From an uncultured Flavobacteriaceae bacterium (lineage in GTDB: Bacteria; Bacteroidota; Bacteroidia; Flavobacteriales; Flavobacteriaceae), in assembly GCA_905181625.1 (NCBI GenBank), contig CAJIYJ010000004.1, positions 62,001 through 126,000 of the forward strand: a stretch of 64,000 nt of DNA, written 5' to 3'. Below the pieces are notes generated by a model that was given only the letters and a program-made list of their open reading frames with translations, ran no database searches and was not told the origin of the DNA. Both the position numbers and the translations under genes were made by a program. Of this stretch, positions 1 through 10,242 are shown piece after piece (positions within the stretch are counted from its first letter, which is position 1; every line of letters starts with the position of its first letter).

Positions 1-693
1 TCTGACTTCTTTTTTAGATTCAAAAATGTTACTAATATTAGTTTTGTATTTACTTAAAACGGGTAAATTAGAAACCAACACATAGTCTAAAGGATATGAT
101 ATTATAAATTTAAATTCACTTGGATCTATACTTAAATCATTTAAATCTAAATTGCTTTCGGTTAACCATGTTCCATTTACAAATTTTGATACTGTTAAAA
201 ACCAGTCTCGAATATTAACATCATTTTCTTTACTTATACCATATTTAGTAAAATCACTTTCTGGAATAATTGTTTGATAATTAAAGTATAAATAAATTGA
301 TTCGCCAGGTTTTAATGTTTTATCTAAATTTATTTTTATTATATCAATATTTAATGGCAATCTTTGATAGCTTAATACTTTGTTTTCATCATTATAAATC
401 TCATTGATAATAGTTCTTCCTCTTTGATTTTTTGTTGATCTTTGAAAGCTCAACGAATATTCTTCAGAAAGTCGTTTTCCTAATGGAGTATTTGCGTTTG
501 AATAAGAATTCGCCCAATCGTTTATAAAAATCTCATTCAGGTTTATTCCAGTATTGTTATTAAACTTTAATGATTGCTGTATATTGATCGATTTTTCTAG
601 AACATTAAACTCAGCATTTATTAGATATTCGTTTTTTTGAGAATATAAAATACTTGTAAATAATAAGAGAATTATAAAACTATACCTTGTCAT
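1..693 (-). CDS. M1-like metallopeptidase (aminopeptidase), N-terminal part only
   Basis: The gene starts with an ATG at 693 and runs off the left edge, so only the first 231 codons are visible. The protein opens with a short signal peptide (basic MTRYS, a hydrophobic run, then LYSQK). A beta-rich segment follows that resembles the N-terminal domain of M1-family aminopeptidases, with phrases such as LKPGESIYLYFNYQ and NVNIRDWFLTVSKF. The zinc motif HExxH would lie in the missing part, so catalysis cannot be checked. The neighbouring LOG gene starts downstream on the same strand after a 24-nt gap between stop-side and start-side ends (718 to 693 are different genes in one direction, with this gene downstream of LOG). 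The family call rests on overall resemblance and is an inference. Confidence 0.6.
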   Translation of the reverse strand, partial: MTRYSFIILLLFTSILYSQKNEYLINAEFNVLEKSINIQQSLKFNNNTGINLNEIFINDWANSYSNANTPLGKRLSEEYSLSFQRSTKNQRGRTIINEIYNDENKVLSYQRLPLNIDIIKINLDKTLKPGESIYLYFNYQTIIPESDFTKYGISKENDVNIRDWFLTVSKFVNGTWLTESNLDLNDLSIDPSEFKFIISYPLDYVLVSNLPVLSKYKTNISNIFESKKEVR

Positions 694-717
694 AAAACAA
701 TCAATTTAATAAGAAAA

Positions 718-1404
718 TTAAAAATTTGGTTTTATTCTTTTTTTAAGATAAAATTTGGAGAGAATTTTTATAACATCATCTGCTTCATCGACAACAGATA
801 TTAGTTCTAACTCTTTTTCTGAAATGTATTTATGATTTACAGACAGTTCTTTTTTGATCCATTTCAAACATCCATCCCAAAATGATTTTCCTACAAGAAT
901 AATAGGGAATTTTTCGGCTTTTTTAGTCTGAATTAATGTAATTGCTTCAAAAAGTTCATCTAAAGTCCCAAAACCACCTGGCATCACTACAAATGCTTGC
1001 GCATATTTCATAAACATTACTTTTCTAACAAAAAAATAATCAAAGTCTAAAGATTTATCATCGTCTATGTATGGATTCTCAGACTGTTCAAAAGGGAGGT
1101 CTATATTTAGACCAACTGATGAGCCTAATGCTAATTTCGCTCCTTTATTAGCTGCTTCCATAATTCCAGGTCCTCCACCAGTAATAACACCAAAGCCTAT
1201 TTCAACTATTTTCTCTGCTATTTCAGTCGCTAATTTATAATACTTATCATCCTTTTGGGTTCTAGCAGATCCAAATATAGAGACACAAGGCCCTATTTTA
1301 CTAAGTTTCTCAAAACCATCAACAAATTCACCCATGATCTTAAAAACCGACCAAGAATCGTTTGTTTTTATTTCATTCCAACCTTTTAAATTTTTTCTAT
1401 GCAT
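718..1404 (-). CDS. LOG family protein (TIGR00730, Rossmann-fold nucleotide hydrolase)
   Basis: This 228-residue protein has the two hallmark LOG motifs: GGGPGIMEAAN near residues 76-86 and PGGFGTLDE near 142-150. GSAR at 45-48 and the FVRKVMF stretch near 125-131 complete the nucleotide site. Family members release the base from nucleoside 5'-monophosphates (cytokinin riboside monophosphate phosphoribohydrolase in characterised cases). The bacterial role is mostly unsettled, so the substrate here is unknown. The protein is probably cytoplasmic, since no signal peptide is visible. The gene begins 4 bases after the stop of uvrA, so the two are very likely co-transcribed. The family assignment is firm and the activity is inferred from motifs. 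Confidence 0.9.
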   Translation of the reverse strand: MHRKNLKGWNEIKTNDSWSVFKIMGEFVDGFEKLSKIGPCVSIFGSARTQKDDKYYKLATEIAEKIVEIGFGVITGGGPGIMEAANKGAKLALGSSVGLNIDLPFEQSENPYIDDDKSLDFDYFFVRKVMFMKYAQAFVVMPGGFGTLDELFEAITLIQTKKAEKFPIILVGKSFWDGCLKWIKKELSVNHKYISEKELELISVVDEADDVIKILSKFYLKKRIKPNF

Positions 1405-1408
1405 TTAA

Positions 1409-4228
1409 CTAAGTTAATTCTTTTTTCAAATACATTGCAGTGGGACTCTTTGTGTTTTTTATTAAATCTTCTGGTTTTCCTTTAAAAATAATTTCTCCAC
1501 CATATTTCCCGCCATTTGGTCCAATTTCTATAACATGATCTACAGTCTTAATTACATCCATATTATGTTCTATAATAATAACTGTATTTCCTTTATCTAC
1601 AAGCTTATTAATCATTTCTAATAAAACTTTTATGTCCTCAAAATGTAAACCTGTAGTTGGCTCATCTAGGATATATAAAGTGTTTCCTGTATCTTTTTTA
1701 GAAAGCTCACTAGCCAATTTAATTCTTTGAGCTTCACCTCCAGATAAAGTTGTGGATTGTTGCCCTAATGTCACATAACCTAAACCTACATCTTTTAGAG
1801 TTTGTAGTTTTCTTAAAATTTTAGGAAAATTTTCAAAAAAATCACAACCTTCATTTATTGTCATATTTAAAATATCAGAAATTGATTTCCCTTTGTATCT
1901 AATTTCAAGCGTTTCTCTATTAAACCTTTTACCTTGACAAACGTCACAATTTATATAAACATCAGGAAGGAAATTCATTTCTATTTTTCTTAAACCTGCA
2001 CCTTGACAAGTTTCGCACCTTCCACCTATAACATTGAAACTAAATCTTCCTGGCTTATATCCTCTAATTAAAGATTCTTGGGTCATTGTAAATAAATTTC
2101 TAACGTCACTATATAAGCCAGTGTAAGTTGCAGGATTACTTCTAGGAGTTCTTCCAATTGGAGATTGATTAATTTCTATGACTTTATCTACATTGTCAAT
2201 TCCGATAATTTTTAGATAGGGTAGAGGTTCTTTTACTCCGTTAAAAAAATAATTATTTAAAATCGGATATAACGTTTCATTGATTAAGGTGGATTTTCCG
2301 CTTCCAGAAACTCCAGTAACTCCTATCATTATTCCTAATGGAAATTCTACATTAATATTTTTTAAATTATTGCCTGTACACCCTGTTAGTTTTATTTTTT
2401 TAGAAGACGTTCTTCTTTTTTTGGGAATAGATATGTTTTTATTTCCATTTAAATACTCAGATGTGACTGTGTTATTCTTTAACATATTTGAATAAGTGCC
2501 TTGAAAAATTATTTGACCTCCATTTTTTCCTGCATAAGGACCTATGTCGATTATATAGTCAGATTTTTCCATTATTTCTTTATCGTGTTCAACAACTATA
2601 ATAGAATTACCTAAATCTCTTAATTTCTTTAGAGAGTCAATTAATTTAGAATTATCTCTTTGATGTAAACCTATACTAGGTTCATCTAGTATATACAAAA
2701 CTCCGACTAGTTGAGAACCTATCTGAGTAGCTAATCTAATTCTTTGAGATTCTCCACCAGAAAGAGATTTTGAAGGTCTATTTAGAGAAAGATAATCTAG
2801 CCCTACGTTTAATAGAAAGTCTAACCTTTTATTTATTTCTTTAACAATCTCTAAAGCAATTATCTGTTTCCTTTCAGATAATTTAGAATTAATTAATGAA
2901 AACCATTTTTTTAATTCAATAATATCCATTTTACTTAAATCATTAATACTTTTAGATTCAATAAAAAAGTTCCTAGACTCCTTATTAAGTCTTGAACCTA
3001 AACAAGATTTACATTCAACATTATCCATAAAACCCTTTGCCCACCTCTTTATTCTTGCGCTATGATTGTCATTAAATTGATCTTCAATAAATGGTATAAT
3101 TCCTTCAAAATCAATATGGTATTTTCTTGTCAACCCTAAGGTCTTAGATTCGACTGAAAAAGATTCGTTTCCTCCTTTTAAAATAACTTCTAAAGCTGTT
3201 TTAGGAATTTTATTAATAGGATCTTTTAAATCAAAACCATACTTGCTTGATATAGTTTCTAGTTGCTTAAAAATCCAATTACTTTTAAATGTTCCAATTG
3301 GAATAATTCCTCCAGCATAAATAGAAACACTAAAATCTGGAATAACTGCTTTTAAATTGATGGTATTAATATTTCCTAAACCATTACATTTTTTACACAT
3401 TCCTCTTGGAGAATTAAATGAAAATGAATTAGGTTCAGGTTTTTCATATGAAACACCAGTAGTGGGACAAACTAAGTTTTTACTTAAATATCTTATATTT
3501 TGATCATCTTCATTAATAATTATTAATGAGTTTTGACCATGATACATAGATGTAATTATACTGTCTTTTAATCTTTTTAAAGAGTGTTCATCATTTTTAA
3601 CTTGAATTCTATCAATAACAATCTCAATATCATGAATCTTATAACGATCCAACTTCATATTAGATCTTAATTCAGTGATTTCCCCATCTATTCTTACTTT
3701 TAGAAAACCTTGTTTTTGAATAGATGAAAACAACTCTCTGTAGTGCCCTTTTCTACCCTTTATTACTGGAGAGAGCATGGTTATTTTTTTATTTAAATAG
3801 TTTTCTAAAATTAAATTAATAATCTCTTCATCACTATAACTAACCATTTTTTCATTAGTATTATAACTATAGGCATCTGCGACTCTTGAATAAAACAACC
3901 TAAGATAGTCATACAACTCTGTAATAGTACCTACAGTTGATCTTGGGTTTTTTGATGTAGTTTTTTGTTCTATAGCAATAACTGGAGACAGACCATCAAT
4001 TTTATCTACATCTGGTCTTTCTAATCCCCCTATAAATTGTCTTGCATAAGCTGAGAAAGTTTCAATATATCTACGTTGACCCTCAGCATATATAGTATCA
4101 AAAGCTAGTGATGATTTTCCACTGCCAGAAAGACCAGTTATTACAACAAGCTTATTTCTTGGAATATCAATATCTATATTTTTAAGATTGTGAACTCGAG
4201 CTCCATTTACAGAAATTACATCCTTCAT
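1409..4228 (-). CDS. uvrA: Excinuclease ABC subunit A
   Basis: UvrA is the damage-recognition ATPase of nucleotide excision repair and hands lesions to UvrB. This copy has 939 residues, the normal length. It carries two ABC modules: a first Walker [10 protein letters not shown] near residues 32-40 and a second GVSGSGKST in the C-terminal half. Both ABC signatures read LSGGE. Zinc-binding cysteine sets are visible (CPTTG with CKKCNGLG, and CETCQGAG with CDVCQGK). The start [18 protein letters not shown] matches the family. It lies between ggt upstream (62-nt gap) and the LOG gene downstream (4-nt gap) on the same strand. No LexA-type control can be judged. Confidence 0.98.
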   Translation of the reverse strand: MKDVISVNGARVHNLKNIDIDIPRNKLVVITGLSGSGKSSLAFDTIYAEGQRRYIETFSAYARQFIGGLERPDVDKIDGLSPVIAIEQKTTSKNPRSTVGTITELYDYLRLFYSRVADAYSYNTNEKMVSYSDEEIINLILENYLNKKITMLSPVIKGRKGHYRELFSSIQKQGFLKVRIDGEITELRSNMKLDRYKIHDIEIVIDRIQVKNDEHSLKRLKDSIITSMYHGQNSLIIINEDDQNIRYLSKNLVCPTTGVSYEKPEPNSFSFNSPRGMCKKCNGLGNINTINLKAVIPDFSVSIYAGGIIPIGTFKSNWIFKQLETISSKYGFDLKDPINKIPKTALEVILKGGNESFSVESKTLGLTRKYHIDFEGIIPFIEDQFNDNHSARIKRWAKGFMDNVECKSCLGSRLNKESRNFFIESKSINDLSKMDIIELKKWFSLINSKLSERKQIIALEIVKEINKRLDFLLNVGLDYLSLNRPSKSLSGGESQRIRLATQIGSQLVGVLYILDEPSIGLHQRDNSKLIDSLKKLRDLGNSIIVVEHDKEIMEKSDYIIDIGPYAGKNGGQIIFQGTYSNMLKNNTVTSEYLNGNKNISIPKKRRTSSKKIKLTGCTGNNLKNINVEFPLGIMIGVTGVSGSGKSTLINETLYPILNNYFFNGVKEPLPYLKIIGIDNVDKVIEINQSPIGRTPRSNPATYTGLYSDVRNLFTMTQESLIRGYKPGRFSFNVIGGRCETCQGAGLRKIEMNFLPDVYINCDVCQGKRFNRETLEIRYKGKSISDILNMTINEGCDFFENFPKILRKLQTLKDVGLGYVTLGQQSTTLSGGEAQRIKLASELSKKDTGNTLYILDEPTTGLHFEDIKVLLEMINKLVDKGNTVIIIEHNMDVIKTVDHVIEIGPNGGKYGGEIIFKGKPEDLIKNTKSPTAMYLKKELT

Positions 4229-4290
4229 TTGTTAAAAAATCAAGGTTGCAAATTACGATATTTAATACAAATTATCTTGTGAATTCAATT

Positions 4291-5973
4291 TTAAAAACCA
4301 ATAGCTATATCATCTCCTCTCTTGTCAGCGCCACCTTCAAGTTTACTAGATTCATTAACCAAAATACAGTCCATTCTGCCTATAGAAGATCTTTCATTAA
4401 ATTTATGACCCATATTTATTAAATCTTCTTTAATGTCATTTTTAATAGTATTTTTCTCAATAACTATAACATCTGGTGACCATTGATGATGAAACTTTTT
4501 CGAATCTACAGCTTCTTGTATATTCATATTAAAATCTATTACATTTAGAATAGTTTGAAATACTGAAGTAATTATAGTAGATCCACCAGGTGTGCCTAAA
4601 ACCATAAATAATTCATTCTCTTTTTCAATAATTGTTGGAGTCATTGATGAAAGCATTCTTTTATTCCCTTCAATTGCGTTAGCTTCTCCGCCAGTTAAAC
4701 CAAACATATTAGGGAAACCAGGCTTAATAGAGAAATCATCCATCTCATTATTAAGTAAAAAACCAGCCCCATCGACTACAACTTTAGATCCATAAGAGCC
4801 GTTGATAGTAGTTGTAATAGATACTGCATTTCCAAATTTATCAACTATAGAGAAATGTGTAGTTTCTTCTGTTTCATTCATTGTAATTTGACCTTCTTTT
4901 ATTTCTGAAGATGGTGTCTTTATATTTAAATCAATAGTACTGAACTTGTTTTGTAGGTATTGATCACTAATTAAAATATTGGATGGAACTTCAAAAAAGT
5001 CAGGATCACCTAAATAAGTTACTCTATCAGCATAAACTCTACTTTCAATTTCACTTATCAAATGAATATAATCCTTAGAATTATGTTCATATTTATAAAC
5101 ATTTAATTTATCAGCTCCATCTAACATTTGAACTAATGCTATACCACCACTAGATGGAGGTCCCATTGAAATAATTTTATGATTTTTATAATTGCCTATT
5201 ATTGGTTCTCTCCATATAGAATTATAATTATCTAAATCTTCTAAAGTAAATATTCCATTACCTTGATTCATTTCATTTAACAATAATTGTGCAGTTTCAC
5301 CAGAATAAAAGCCAGCTCTTTTATCGTTTTTAATTCTTTCTAAAGTTTTATACAAGTTATTTTGTACTAATAAATCATTTTCTTTCCAGTCATTTTTATT
5401 AATTAATGAAATACTGCTATCATTTAATTTGAGAAACGATTCTTTTACACTATTTAAGCTTATTGCTTGGTTTTTAGTTAATTTGAATCCATTTTTAGAA
5501 AGCTTTATAGAGGGTTCTAAAAGTTTTTTCCAGTCTAGTGATCCAAACTTTTCATGTAGTTTAACCATTCCATCCACAGACCCAGGTATGCCTGAAGCAA
5601 GATGTCCGAATTTACTTTTTTCAATATAAACTTCATTATTATCATTTAAGTACATGTTTCTAGTTGCTTTACTGGGTGCTTTTTCTCTAAAATCTAAACT
5701 TCCCACACTACCATCATTTAACCTATATACTACAAAACCTCCACCTCCAATATTACCAGCGCTAGGGTAAACAACTGAAAGTGCAAATTGAACCCCAATA
5801 GCAGCATCAAATGCATTTCCTCCATTTTTTAAAATATCTATACCGATTTGAGATGCTAACGAATTAGCTGAAACTACCATGCCATTTTTGTAACCTTCTT
5901 TAGAATCCTTATTTGAACAATGAATAAAAAACAAACAACTGAATAATAAAAACAACTGAAACTTTAATTTCAT
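4291..5973 (-). CDS. ggt: Gamma-glutamyltransferase, predicted lipoprotein
   Basis: The enzyme cleaves or transfers the gamma-glutamyl group of glutathione and related peptides outside the cytoplasm. The 560-residue precursor autoprocesses at a threonine, here the second Thr of EETTHFS near residue 370. This gives a large subunit with the DAAIGVQFALSVVYPSAGNIGGGGF block and a small subunit containing NNEMDDFS and SSMTPTI. The N-terminus is a lipoprotein signal (hydrophobic core then FFIHC, Cys19), so it should be membrane-anchored in the periplasm or on the cell surface. It is divergent from glmM, which starts 60 bases away. All signature residues appear present. Confidence 0.95.
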   Translation of the reverse strand: MKLKFQLFLLFSCLFFIHCSNKDSKEGYKNGMVVSANSLASQIGIDILKNGGNAFDAAIGVQFALSVVYPSAGNIGGGGFVVYRLNDGSVGSLDFREKAPSKATRNMYLNDNNEVYIEKSKFGHLASGIPGSVDGMVKLHEKFGSLDWKKLLEPSIKLSKNGFKLTKNQAISLNSVKESFLKLNDSSISLINKNDWKENDLLVQNNLYKTLERIKNDKRAGFYSGETAQLLLNEMNQGNGIFTLEDLDNYNSIWREPIIGNYKNHKIISMGPPSSGGIALVQMLDGADKLNVYKYEHNSKDYIHLISEIESRVYADRVTYLGDPDFFEVPSNILISDQYLQNKFSTIDLNIKTPSSEIKEGQITMNETEETTHFSIVDKFGNAVSITTTINGSYGSKVVVDGAGFLLNNEMDDFSIKPGFPNMFGLTGGEANAIEGNKRMLSSMTPTIIEKENELFMVLGTPGGSTIITSVFQTILNVIDFNMNIQEAVDSKKFHHQWSPDVIVIEKNTIKNDIKEDLINMGHKFNERSSIGRMDCILVNESSKLEGGADKRGDDIAIGF

Positions 5974-6018
5974 AAATATAATTTTTATAAAAGTAAGTCA
6001 AAAAAGTTATTCAAATTG

Positions 6019-6026
6019 TATATTTG
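6019..6026 (+). promoter_or_regulatory. -7 promoter box of glmM
   Basis: The octamer TATATTTG matches the Bacteroidota -7 consensus TAnnTTTG. It ends only 6 nt before the glmM ATG at 6033, so the transcript would have almost no leader. No TTG lies 20 nt upstream. A TTG in the same reading frame at 6024 falls inside this box, which argues against it as the start codon. Confidence 0.55.
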
Positions 6027-6032
6027 AACTCT

Positions 6033-7415
6033 ATGACATTAATTAAATCTATTTCAGGAATTAGAGGAACAATAGGAGGTAAGGTAAGTGAGAATTTAAC
6101 TCCAATTGACGCGGTAAAGTTTGGATGTGCTTATGGAATCTGGCTCAAAAAAAATTCTAATAAGGATAAGTTAAAAGTAGTTATAGGAAGAGATGCTAGA
6201 ATTTCTGGAAAAATGATACAAAGTTTTGTTCAAAATTCTTTAATTTCTTTAGGAATTGATGTTTGCGATTTAGGACTTTCCACTACACCTACAGTTGAAT
6301 TAATGGTTACAAAGTTAAATGCTGATGGTGGAATTATTATTACTGCAAGTCATAATCCCTCTGAGTGGAATGCCTTAAAATTATTAGATAATAATGGTGA
6401 GTTTTTAAATGCTAATGCTGGGAATGAAATTGTTTCAATCTCAGAAAATGATAATTATGATTTTTCTGACGTTTACAGTTTAGGAGTTATAAATAAAGTT
6501 CATGACACCATGCAGACTCATATAGATTCTGTTTTAAATCTTAAACTTGTTAATACTGATGGTATAAAAGAATCTAAATTAAAAGTTGTAGTTGATGGAG
6601 TTAATTCAACTGGAGGAATCATAGTACCTCTTCTTTTAAAACAATTAAACATTGAATTCGAAACAATTCACTGTGAGCCTACAGGTCATTTTGCACATAA
6701 TCCAGAACCACTTAAAAAAAACCTTTTAGACCTTTCTAATAAGGTAGTTGAGCTCGAAGCTGATTTAGGAATTGCTGTTGATCCAGATGTTGATAGATTG
6801 GTTTTTATTTGTGAAGATGGAGATATTTTTGGAGAAGAAAACACACTAGTGGCTTGTTCAGACTATGTTTTAAGTAAAACACCTGGGATGACAGTTTCCA
6901 ATCTTTCGTCAACAAGAGCACTAAGAGACATTACTGAAATACATGGTCAATCCTATTTTGCAAGTGCTGTTGGAGAGGTTAATGTTGTAAATAAAATGAA
7001 GGAATGCAATGCTGTAATAGGCGGGGAGGGTAATGGAGGAGTTATTTATCCTGAAAGTCACTACGGAAGAGATTCAATTGTTGGGATTGGCTTATTTCTA
7101 TCTCTACTAATTGAAAAGAACATGAAAGTAAGTGAGTTATTATCTACTTACCCAAAATACTACATGGTTAAAGAAAAAATAAACCTTTCTAAGGGAATTG
7201 ATGTAAATAATATTTTAAAGAGTCTTGCAAGCAAATATTCAAATGAAAACATTAACGAAATTGATGGTTTGAAAATTGATTTTAAAGATAGTTGGGTTCA
7301 TTTAAGAAAATCAAATACTGAACCTATAATAAGAATATACAGTGAAGCAATGACAGAAGATGTGGCTAATAAGTTAGTTAATCAGATAAAAAATGACATT
7401 AAGGAATTAAGTTAG
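6033..7415 (+). CDS. glmM: Phosphoglucosamine mutase
   Basis: GlmM converts glucosamine 6-phosphate to glucosamine 1-phosphate on the way to UDP-GlcNAc, which feeds peptidoglycan and lipid A. The protein has 460 residues from this ATG. The catalytic phosphoserine loop TASHNP sits at 104-109 and the metal loop DPDVDRL near 249-255. Sugar-specificity and phosphate-binding segments GGEGNGGVIYP and RKSNTEPIIRIY are also visible. I chose ATG 6033 (MTLIKSISGIRGT) over an in-frame TTG at 6024 because the former gives the family N-terminus and the latter lies in the promoter box. A phosphomannomutase is the alternative. The stop codon abuts that of the convergent acyltransferase. Confidence 0.93.
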   Translation: MTLIKSISGIRGTIGGKVSENLTPIDAVKFGCAYGIWLKKNSNKDKLKVVIGRDARISGKMIQSFVQNSLISLGIDVCDLGLSTTPTVELMVTKLNADGGIIITASHNPSEWNALKLLDNNGEFLNANAGNEIVSISENDNYDFSDVYSLGVINKVHDTMQTHIDSVLNLKLVNTDGIKESKLKVVVDGVNSTGGIIVPLLLKQLNIEFETIHCEPTGHFAHNPEPLKKNLLDLSNKVVELEADLGIAVDPDVDRLVFICEDGDIFGEENTLVACSDYVLSKTPGMTVSNLSSTRALRDITEIHGQSYFASAVGEVNVVNKMKECNAVIGGEGNGGVIYPESHYGRDSIVGIGLFLSLLIEKNMKVSELLSTYPKYYMVKEKINLSKGIDVNNILKSLASKYSNENINEIDGLKIDFKDSWVHLRKSNTEPIIRIYSEAMTEDVANKLVNQIKNDIKELS

Positions 7416-8300
7416 TTATTCTTTTGGAGCTTTATTCATGTGTTTAAACCTGTTGTGAGTCCAAAAATAGTATTCAGGATTTTCTCTAATTTGTTTTTCA
7501 ACCCTATCAATATACATGTCAGTTATTTCAAAATCTTGATGCTTTCTTGGAAACTCTGAAAGCATTTCAACTACTACTTTATAATATCCTCTTTTGATTT
7601 TTACCATTTTAGCAAACAGTACAGGAATATTATGTTCTTTAGCAATCCTCTCAGATCCAGTAAAAACAGGTACTTTAACCCCTAAAAAACTCTTCCAATA
7701 AGTAAAGGATCTTATTTGAGCAGATTGATCTGCTACCATTCCATAAACAAATAACTTCTCTTCTTTTATTTGTGTAGTTATGTAATTAGTGGCTTCATAT
7801 CTTGAAATTAACCTAGATCCATGTTTAAGTCTTATTTTTCTAACAAGAGTGTCTAAGTGTTTATTAGAAAGGGGGGTATATATAGCAAAAGGAAGATGAG
7901 GGACATGGTAATTAATAGACATAAACCATTCGTAGCCACCGTGATGAGAAGCCATAAGCATCACATTTTTTTTATTTTTGGCTAAGTTTTCTATTAAATG
8001 AGAGTTCTCTAAGTAAAATCGTTTTTTAATTTCTTCTTTTGAAATACCATAGAATTTAAACATTTCAAAAAACACATCAGTTATGTGCCTATAAAACTCT
8101 TGTTCTATTCTAATTAAATCTTTTTTAGAACTAGAAACCTTTGAAGTTTCTAAATTAAATCTTACAACTTTTCTTCTGTACCTAACTATATAATAAAGAA
8201 AGTAAAAAGTAATATCTGAAAAGAAATATAAAACTCTAAATGGAAGGTGTGATATTACTAATATAACAGGGTAAAGTAAAATATATGTTACAAATTTCAT
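7416..8300 (-). CDS. Lipid A biosynthesis-type lysophospholipid acyltransferase (LpxL/HtrB family)
   Basis: This 294-residue protein starts with a hydrophobic membrane-anchoring stretch (FVTYILLYPVILVIS). The LpxL/HtrB catalytic motif H-x4-E appears as HHGGYE near residue 119, followed by VADQSAQI and FTGSERIAKEHNIPV. Such enzymes add a secondary acyl chain to lipid A on the inner face of the cytoplasmic membrane. Which acyl position it modifies cannot be told from sequence. It lies end-to-end with glmM, the two stop codons being adjacent (7413-7415 and 7416-7418). The lpx cluster near 35-38 kb supplies the earlier steps of the same pathway. Confidence 0.9.
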   Translation of the reverse strand: MKFVTYILLYPVILVISHLPFRVLYFFSDITFYFLYYIVRYRRKVVRFNLETSKVSSSKKDLIRIEQEFYRHITDVFFEMFKFYGISKEEIKKRFYLENSHLIENLAKNKKNVMLMASHHGGYEWFMSINYHVPHLPFAIYTPLSNKHLDTLVRKIRLKHGSRLISRYEATNYITTQIKEEKLFVYGMVADQSAQIRSFTYWKSFLGVKVPVFTGSERIAKEHNIPVLFAKMVKIKRGYYKVVVEMLSEFPRKHQDFEITDMYIDRVEKQIRENPEYYFWTHNRFKHMNKAPKE

Positions 8301-8405
8301 CTTTGTAAAGATATTTAATTATTAATAATCCGCTTTTAATTAATTAAACTTTATTATTATCAAAAAATTATAGTTTTTATTCTAAGGTTTTCATTTTAAC
8401 AACTT

Positions 8406-9062
8406 ATATTTAAAAAAAATAAAAATATCAACTATTTAATAATATTAATCACTTGCCTTGTTTCTTATAAAGGCTTTAAGGATCAATCTTTTTTTGAAAA
8501 ATATAAATTTCAAATAAGTTCAATTAATCTTGGTGACAAAGTTAGAATGTGGAGTTCTGGATTTTTACATGTTGATTTTTCACACTTAGCACTTAACCTA
8601 TTTACCTTGTATGTATTTTCAGATGTGGTTCTTGGAAGTGTAGGTTCGCTTTACTATGTTATAATTTATTTTAGTAGTTTATATTTCGGAAACTATTTTG
8701 CCTTAAAATTTCATAAAAACGAACCTTATTATTCAGCCGTAGGAGCAAGTGGTGCAGTGACTGGAATAGTATATTCCTCAATTTTACTATATCCACAAAT
8801 GAAATTAGCACTTATCTTTTTACCTATTCCTTTACCTGCTTACGTATTTGGAATTGGGTATTTACTTTATAGTATTTATGGAATGCAAAAAAGCTTAGGA
8901 AATGTTGGACATACTGCTCACTTTGGAGGAGCAATCGCTGGATTACTTATAACTCTCTTAATTAATCCTTCAATATTAATAAACGACACCTGGATTGTAG
9001 TGCTACTAATAAGTCCAATTTTGATTTTCATAAGCTATAAAAAAAATCTTTTCAAAACTTAA
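8406..9062 (+). CDS. Rhomboid family intramembrane serine protease with no standard start codon
   Basis: The first ATG in this frame is at 8547, but convincing rhomboid sequence continues upstream to a stop codon at 8397-8399: a transmembrane segment (NINYLIILITCLVSYKGF), then FFEKYKF and INLGDKVRMWSSGF. The frame holds no ATG, GTG or TTG between 8400 and 8547. I therefore place the start tentatively at the ATA at 8406; ATC at 8427 or ATA at 8439 are alternatives. With this start the protein has 218 residues, the catalytic serine in GASGA near 115 and the catalytic histidine in AHFGGAIAG near 172. Several membrane helices follow the rhomboid pattern. The substrate is unknown. It converges with the TlpA-like gene, overlapping by 4 nt. 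Confidence 0.82.
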   Translation: MFKKNKNINYLIILITCLVSYKGFKDQSFFEKYKFQISSINLGDKVRMWSSGFLHVDFSHLALNLFTLYVFSDVVLGSVGSLYYVIIYFSSLYFGNYFALKFHKNEPYYSAVGASGAVTGIVYSSILLYPQMKLALIFLPIPLPAYVFGIGYLLYSIYGMQKSLGNVGHTAHFGGAIAGLLITLLINPSILINDTWIVVLLISPILIFISYKKNLFKT

Positions 9063-10180
9063 AGAGACAACTGTTTTAAGATAAGATTATCTAATTCATC
9101 TCCCTTTATATTCATACCAATCACTCTTTTTTTTTCATCTAAAATAAAAGTAGTTGGCATCTGTCTGACGTTATATAATTTAGCTATTGGTTCTCCCCAA
9201 AACTTTAAATTTGATATATGAATCCAGTCATCTAAGTTGTCTGATTCTATTGCTGAATTCCATTTTTCATCTTCTCTATCAAGAGAAATACCAACAACTT
9301 GAAATTGATCTGTATTATATTTCGTATTAAGGTATACTAAAAATGGGTTTTCTACTCTACAAGGGGCGCACCAAGAAGCCCAAAAATCTATCATAATTAC
9401 TTTAGATTTAATATCATCCAATGCAATTATATTTCCATCTAAGCCAGGGCCACTAAATTTAGGTGCTAATGATCCAATAGTAGGAGATTCTTTAAATGAC
9501 TCTTTAATTAATTCAATATTCTTTTTAGTTTCTATAGAAGACTTAGTTTTTTTAATTATTTCTGTAAAACTATTATACAATTCTTCTGCATCCTCAATTT
9601 TAATTTCTTGTTGCATTACCATCCTTTGAAGTATAAGGGTAGATAAATAAGAATCATTATTGACTTTAATAAAATTCAAATCATAATCAGTTAATTTTCT
9701 TTTCATTGATTCAAATTGATCATTTAAATCATCAACAACCATTGAATCCATCTCTACATTAGCACTTCTAATTTCAAATTGAATTTTACTTAGTTCAGTA
9801 TATAAATCAGTGGTTTCGTTCATGTACTTTGCAAAATCTAAGTTTGATTTAGTACCTGAAATTTTAGATGTTCTAACACTATCCTTGTAAATTTTAACTG
9901 TTATTTTTCCTGGTTCTAATATTACAGGAAGATTTTCCCTTTGTTTATCAAAAACGATATAGTGCATTTCAGGAATAGCTATAGAGTCTGAAAATGAAAA
10001 TTTACCTTCAACCACATTTGTAGAGTCAATGGCCATAGGACTATTATCATCTCCAATTTTTATTAGAAAAACTTTTAAATCATTTTCATGATCTGTAGTG
10101 GCATCTAAAGTGAATGTAGTCGTATTAGAGCAGCCGAAAAAAAAGAATGATAATAAAGAGAATAGCAGAAGTTTTTTCAT
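9059..10180 (-). CDS. TlpA-like thioredoxin-fold lipoprotein with N-terminal DUF4369-type domain
   Basis: This 373-residue protein has a lipoprotein signal ending FFFFGC (Cys17). An N-terminal beta domain of the DUF4369 type follows (KVFLIKIGDDNS through KITVKIYKDS), then a helical linker and a C-terminal thioredoxin/AhpC-TSA domain. The redox motif is WCAPC near residues 273-277, with the cis-Pro segment QMPTTFILD close to the end. Family members reduce or isomerise disulfides in the periplasm, for example in cytochrome maturation or under oxidative stress. The client is unknown. The gene is divergent from dld. Confidence 0.9.
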   Translation of the reverse strand: MKKLLLFSLLSFFFFGCSNTTTFTLDATTDHENDLKVFLIKIGDDNSPMAIDSTNVVEGKFSFSDSIAIPEMHYIVFDKQRENLPVILEPGKITVKIYKDSVRTSKISGTKSNLDFAKYMNETTDLYTELSKIQFEIRSANVEMDSMVVDDLNDQFESMKRKLTDYDLNFIKVNNDSYLSTLILQRMVMQQEIKIEDAEELYNSFTEIIKKTKSSIETKKNIELIKESFKESPTIGSLAPKFSGPGLDGNIIALDDIKSKVIMIDFWASWCAPCRVENPFLVYLNTKYNTDQFQVVGISLDREDEKWNSAIESDNLDDWIHISNLKFWGEPIAKLYNVRQMPTTFILDEKKRVIGMNIKGDELDNLILKQLSL

Positions 10181-10205
10181 GAAATTATTAATAAATTAAT
10201 TTTTG

Positions 10206-10213
10206 CAAATATA
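10206..10213 (-). promoter_or_regulatory. -7 promoter box of the TlpA-like gene
   Basis: On the minus strand the sequence reads TATATTTG, a perfect TAnnTTTG box, 26 nt from the ATG at 10180. No TTG lies at the preferred 20-nt spacing, so the call is moderate. Confidence 0.45.
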
Positions 10214-10242
10214 TAATATTTTTAATTGTTTAGTTTTACAAA

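Noticed and set aside
2280-2495. Plus-strand frame within uvrA
   Set aside because: It is antisense to the second Walker region of uvrA and shows no domain.
6024-6032. TTG start for glmM adding three residues
   Set aside because: The TTG lies inside a perfect TAnnTTTG promoter box, and the ATG at 6033 gives the family N-terminus.
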